In this document: positions 6,784 through 9,188 of the stretch, piece after piece
How positions within the stretch are numbered: the first letter of the stretch is position 1
Layout: each line of letters begins with the position of its first letter
Assembly: GCA_011322005.1 (NCBI GenBank)
Contig: DROE01000281.1
Span: forward strand, 1-9,188
From: Devosia sp.
GTDB lineage: Bacteria; Pseudomonadota; Alphaproteobacteria; Rhizobiales; Devosiaceae
Length of the DNA: 9,188 bases
Direction of reading: 5' to 3'
Program-made: the position numbers and the translations under genes
Notes under the pieces: generated by a model
Told to the model about the DNA's origin: nothing
Databases searched by the model: none
What the model saw: only the letters and a program-made list of their open reading frames with translations

Positions 6784-7254
6784 CTAGTTGACCGCGCCGG
6801 CCACCAGCCCCGAAGAGGTGATGGTTGTGGCGGTGAAGTCCACATCATCACCAAGCATAATCACCGGCTGGCAGTTGGGCGTGCAGGCCAGCGTGGTTCT
6901 GGCGGCACCCTGATACATGGTGACCAGACCGCCGGGGGTCTGTACCACTTCCACAAGCGTGTCGGCTATGGGATTGCCAACCTCGTCAAGCACGATGAGA
7001 TTGGTCTTGCCATAGCCCCGCCCGGTCAGCACCAGGGTCTGGGGGTCCTGAATAGTGACGTCGGCAATTGCCGGATTGCCGATAATCACCGTTTGCGCCG
7101 GCGAACTGATGCGCAATATGCGCGCCATGTTCACTTCCACACTTATGGAACCTTCTTCCGTCGCGGCCGCAAATGGTAAGGGCCCGAGGGAGGCAACCGC
7201 AAAGATTGCGACAAGAAGAAGTGTGCGAAGGCTGGAGCCTGGCAACTTGCTCAT
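6784..7254 (-). CDS. Stand-alone CpaC-N-like pilus assembly protein (secretin N-terminal domain)
   Basis: A 156-residue secreted protein. A Sec signal peptide is clear: basic start, hydrophobic core at about 11-29, and a likely cleavage after the Ala-rich stretch near residue 31. Residues about 37-106 resemble the small domain at the N-terminus of the CpaC/RcpA secretin, with the typical SPAQTVIIGNPAIADVT and GRGYGKTNLIVLD segments. No secretin pore domain follows; the protein ends in a short tail containing a CTPNC motif (Cys124, Cys128). A role in the periplasm beside the Tad secretin is inferred from this domain and the neighbourhood. CGGGGTC lies about eight bases upstream of the ATG. The gene is divergent from flp, and 142 bases separate its stop from the tadE start. 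Confidence 0.87.
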   Translation of the reverse strand: MSKLPGSSLRTLLLVAIFAVASLGPLPFAAATEEGSISVEVNMARILRISSPAQTVIIGNPAIADVTIQDPQTLVLTGRGYGKTNLIVLDEVGNPIADTLVEVVQTPGGLVTMYQGAARTTLACTPNCQPVIMLGDDVDFTATTITSSGLVAGAVN

Positions 7255-7651
7255 ATTTTGACCCCGATGAAACAGCTTTGCTTACCCCGCACAGTTTTCA
7301 CTGTAATGGTGAACAATTGGCAAACGCTTGGCCGATTAACCCCGCTGAACATGAATTTGCCGCAAGAAAGCCCGGTTTTCCCGGCGCTTTTGATGGTACG
7401 GCCAGACGGTGTTTTTTCCTGACGTTTCACGAAAGAACGCGAGCGCACACCAAAGGAACTGGAGTTGTGTCGCATTTTGTCGTGACTGTTAAGAACTTGA
7501 TAAATATAAGTAATATCGGCACGCGCTTACTCCAATCCCACCGTTTCGATTAACATCTTTTCAAGAAATCGCACCTATGTTCGCCTCAAGTTCAGCGCAC
7601 ACAGTGTTGAACGTTCTGTCAAATAGTTTGACGTGTAGCGAGGAGCTAGAA
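7255..7651. promoter_or_regulatory. Divergent intergenic control region of the CpaC-N-like gene and flp
   Basis: This 397-base stretch has no convincing gene. On the side of the minus-strand gene is a dyad ACAGT-TTTC-ACTGT (7291-7304). For flp, a candidate promoter is GTGACT (7482-7487), 17 bases, then TATAAG (7505-7510). TTAA-N7-ATAA (7489-7503) falls inside that promoter and is one base off the CtrA consensus TTAA-N7-TTAA. The leader also holds the palindrome GAACGTTC (7609-7616) and the dyad GTCAAA-TAG-TTTGAC (7618-7632), just before the flp ribosome-binding site. Other TTAAC words occur near 7336 and 7551. Confidence 0.4.
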
Positions 7652-7831
7652 ATGAATATTGTGACCCGTTTTATGAGTGATGAGTCCGGTGCCACTGCGA
7701 TTGAGTACGGTCTTATTGCTGCACTCATCAGCGTAGGCATCATTGCCGCCGCAACAACTTTGGGCAACGGCCTGTCCAACCTGTTCTCCGGTATTGGTAG
7801 CCGCCTGGACAACTCCGCAAGCTCCATCTAG
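7652..7831 (+). CDS. flp: Flp family type IVb pilin
   Basis: This is the major structural subunit of the Flp/Tad adhesive pilus. The ATG at 7652, with AGGAG six bases upstream (7641-7645), gives a 59-residue prepilin; an in-frame ATG at 7577 lacks such a site and adds a non-pilin extension. The 13-residue leader ends in Gly13, followed by ATAIEYG. Glu18 and Tyr19 are thus mature residues 5 and 6, the Flp signature recognised by the CpaA/TadV peptidase. The mature protein is 46 residues: a hydrophobic helix (about 15-40) and a short Ser/Gly/Asn-rich tail, GIGSRLDNSASSI. It lies first in the plus-strand pilus cluster, before cpaA and cpaB. A strong terminator just downstream suggests a separate abundant pilin transcript. 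Confidence 0.95.
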   Translation: MNIVTRFMSDESGATAIEYGLIAALISVGIIAAATTLGNGLSNLFSGIGSRLDNSASSI

Positions 7832-7856
7832 ATTTTGCGGACTTACGAAACTGCGT

Positions 7857-7873
7857 TCCAGCCTCGTGCTGGA
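7857..7873 (+). other. Hairpin in the flp 3' untranslated region
   Basis: A perfect six-base stem, TCCAGC / GCTGGA, with loop CTCGT lies between the flp stop and the terminator, six bases before the terminator stem. It could protect the pilin mRNA end or assist termination. Confidence 0.5.
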
Positions 7874-7878
7874 GAAAC

Positions 7879-7906
7879 AAAGGGGGCCGTGGCTCCCTTT
7901 ATTTTT
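7879..7906 (+). terminator. Rho-independent terminator after flp
   Basis: AAAGGGGGC pairs with GCTCCCTTT (nine pairs including one G-U) around a CGTG tetraloop, followed by ATTTTT. It lies 47 bases after the flp stop and upstream of cpaA. It would end most pilin transcripts and leave low read-through into the assembly genes. Confidence 0.9.
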
Positions 7907-8021
7907 GCCCGGGATTGGTTGCTGTCACCCTCCGGGTTTTGAGTTTGTTAACGCTGATGGCGGTAATATCGAAATTCCAAATAACGAGAACGGCCGCGGC
8001 CGGAAGCCGGATGTTGGCAAG
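7907..8021 (+). other. flp-cpaA spacer after the terminator
   Basis: No gene is seen here. The only notable item is a 12-base perfect palindrome, CGGCCGCGGCCG (7991-8002), just before the cpaA start. It could form a GC-rich structure near the weak ribosome-binding region. I see no convincing promoter. Confidence 0.3.
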
Positions 8022-8522
8022 ATGAATTCTATAGCCCTGTTGTATTTCCCATTGTTCATGGCGCTCGCGGCAACATCAGACCTGCTGACCATGAAAATCT
8101 CCAACCGGCTGGTTCTGGCACTGGTGGCGGGTTTTTTGGTGCTGGCCCTTGTCATCAATCTGCCCCTGCAACAATTCATGATGCACATAGCTGCCGGGCT
8201 GGTGGTGCTGGCTGTTGCCTTCAGCTTTTTTGCCTTTGGCTGGGTGGGGGGCGGTGACGCCAAGCTGGCCGCTGCCACGTCGCTTTGGCTGGGGTTCGGA
8301 ATGACCCTGCCCTATCTGGTCTATGCGGCTCTTATGGGAGGTGCGCTGACCTTGGGGTTGTTGCTCCTCCGGCGCTACCCCCTGCCCGGCATGCTGGCAA
8401 AGGTTGCCTGGGTTGACCGGCTCCACGACAAAAAGACCGGCATCCCTTACGGAATTGCTCTGGCGGCGGCCGGGCTTGTGACCTACGCGGATACCACAAT
8501 CTTCCAGCTTCTCATCCAGTAG
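8022..8522 (+). CDS. cpaA: Prepilin peptidase CpaA/TadV (A24 family)
   Basis: An inner-membrane aspartic protease that removes the leader of Flp prepilin and TadE-type pseudopilins. The 166-residue product is almost entirely hydrophobic, with about five to six membrane segments. The two catalytic aspartates are recognisable: Asp20 in ATSDLLTMKISNRL and Asp79 in the GGGDAKL (GxGD) motif. The length matches the short TadV/CpaA type, which lacks the N-methylation domain of PilD. The frame is open further upstream to 7743, but that part overlaps flp and the terminator and reads as nonsense; the ATG at 8022 fits the family start. The Shine-Dalgarno sequence is weak, perhaps keeping expression low. 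Substrates encoded in this window are Flp and TadE. Confidence 0.95.
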   Translation: MNSIALLYFPLFMALAATSDLLTMKISNRLVLALVAGFLVLALVINLPLQQFMMHIAAGLVVLAVAFSFFAFGWVGGGDAKLAAATSLWLGFGMTLPYLVYAALMGGALTLGLLLLRRYPLPGMLAKVAWVDRLHDKKTGIPYGIALAAAGLVTYADTTIFQLLIQ

Positions 8523-8570
8523 GACCGCTTCGGGCTCGCCGCCGGTCCCGAAAACCAGTGTATTCACACC

Positions 8571-8606
8571 CGATTAACCAAAATCGAAAACTTCCGGTTA
8601 ACCAAA
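8571..8606 (+). repeat. Two 12-bp direct repeats upstream of cpaB (CtrA-like half-sites)
   Basis: CGATTAACCAAA (8571-8582) and CGGTTAACCAAA (8595-8606) match at 11 of 12 bases and are spaced 24 bases start to start. Each contains TTAACCA, close to the CtrA half-site TTAACCAT. They lie immediately upstream of a weak promoter candidate, TTGACC (8609-8614) with TCCAAT (8633-8638), spacer 18. Together they suggest a separately controlled cpaB promoter. Confidence 0.4.
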
Positions 8607-8662
8607 CTTTGACCCTTTGGGCTGATAGTGAGTCCAATGGAGTGGGCCAATTTTTATTCAAC

Positions 8663-8686
8663 CCCGCAATGTGCGGGCTTTGATTT
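8663..8686 (+). terminator. Weak terminator-like hairpin between cpaA and cpaB
   Basis: CCCGCA pairs with TGCGGG (six base pairs) around ATG, followed by CTTTGATTT, an interrupted T-tract. It lies in the 185-base cpaA-cpaB gap, downstream of the candidate cpaB promoter, so it could act as an attenuator in the cpaB leader rather than a full terminator. Confidence 0.35.
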
Positions 8687-8707
8687 GGGTTCAACTGGAG
8701 TTTGGTA

Positions 8708-9188
8708 ATGAAACCGGCGCGTATTCTGCTCTTGGCTGTGGCACTTGTTGCGGGTGGTCTTGCGGCTTTTCTGGCGACGCGGGGTGATAGCCCCGCACCG
8801 GCCCAGATCCAAGCCGAAGCCCCGGTGGTTGAAGAGGCACGGCGCCAGGTATTGGTCGCGAGTGCCGGTATCGGGGTCGGGCAGCGTCTGGACGAAACCA
8901 TCGTTGAATGGCAGGACTGGCCCGAATCCATGGTCCGCGAGGAATATATCACCTCCGACATATTCCCTGACGCGGATGCACAGATGGTGGGGACGGTTGC
9001 CCGCTTCGAGATTTTTACCGGCGAGCCCATCCGTCAGTCCAAGCTGATCAGAACCGACCAGGGTTACCTCTCCGCAGTAATTGAACAAGGAATGCGCGCT
9101 GTTTCAGTTGGTGTGAGCGCTGAATCCGGCGCCGGGGGCTTCATCGTCCCCAACGACAGAGTTGATGTGGTCCAGACCTATCGTGCCA
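8708..9188 (+). CDS. cpaB: Flp pilus assembly protein CpaB/RcpC, 3' end cut by the window
   Basis: A periplasmic component of the Tad pilus machine, thought to work with the CpaC secretin. The first 160 residues are visible and the frame is open at the window end. The ATG at 8708 has GGAG seven bases upstream (8697-8700). Residues 4-23 form an N-terminal membrane anchor or signal (ILLLAVALVAGGLAAFL). A Pro/Ala-rich linker follows to about 45, then an SAF domain at about 47-113 (RRQVLVASAGIGVGQ at its start, FTGEPIRQSKLI at its end). The RcpC/CpaB domain then begins, with the typical GMRAVSVGVSAESGAGGFIVPNDRVDVV. The position after cpaA is the usual cpa order; cpaC and the ATPase genes would be expected next. 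Confidence 0.94.
   Translation, partial: MKPARILLLAVALVAGGLAAFLATRGDSPAPAQIQAEAPVVEEARRQVLVASAGIGVGQRLDETIVEWQDWPESMVREEYITSDIFPDADAQMVGTVARFEIFTGEPIRQSKLIRTDQGYLSAVIEQGMRAVSVGVSAESGAGGFIVPNDRVDVVQTYRA

Noticed and set aside
7743..8021. Longer start for CpaA at 7743
   Set aside because: It would overlap flp and read through the terminator hairpin; the sequence is unlike any prepilin peptidase.
8522..8552. Competing short stems after the cpaA stop (GGACCG/CGGTCC, TTCGGG/CCCGAA) as a terminator
   Set aside because: The loops are 12-15 bases and no T-tract follows, so an intrinsic terminator is not supported.

Overview
The window looks like chromosomal DNA of a moderately GC-rich alphaproteobacterium, most likely a member of the Hyphomicrobiales. 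The evidence is the close match of DeoA, DeoB and Upp to their families, a two-domain ALDH16-type dehydrogenase beside deo genes, and a Flp/Tad (cpa) pilus locus with a stand-alone CpaC-N-like protein. A Devosia-like genus is possible, but I cannot place it from sequence alone. Every gene falls in a recognisable family. I found no wholly new system; the main surprises are a small transposon-like insertion inside the deo operon and several candidate regulatory dyads around the pilus genes.

Positions 1-4768 (+ strand) hold a deoxyribonucleoside/pyrimidine salvage operon. It begins with the C-terminal 428 residues of an aldehyde dehydrogenase that carries a second, degenerate ALDH domain. Then come deoA (thymidine phosphorylase), deoB (phosphopentomutase, overlapping the deoA stop by one base) and upp (uracil phosphoribosyltransferase). 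Together they turn deoxynucleosides into free bases and deoxyribose-5-phosphate. A deoC aldolase would be expected just upstream of the window, with the dehydrogenase disposing of the acetaldehyde it releases (inference). A 266-bp MITE-like element with 32-bp terminal inverted repeats and a TA duplication sits between deoB and upp, exactly at the deoB stop codon.

Positions 4775-5395 (- strand) hold a HAD-IA family hydrolase. It converges on upp with only six bases between the stop codons and has its own plausible promoter.

Positions 5513-9188 are one end of a Flp/Tad pilus locus. On the minus strand are a stand-alone CpaC-N-like secreted protein and a two-gene unit of TadE-type pseudopilins. 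On the plus strand are the Flp pilin, a strong terminator, the CpaA/TadV prepilin peptidase, and CpaB/RcpC, which runs off the right edge. CpaA is expected to process Flp and at least one TadE-type protein. CpaB and the CpaC-like protein belong with the outer-membrane/periplasmic part of the machine. CtrA-like TTAAC half-sites recur in the pilus intergenic regions.
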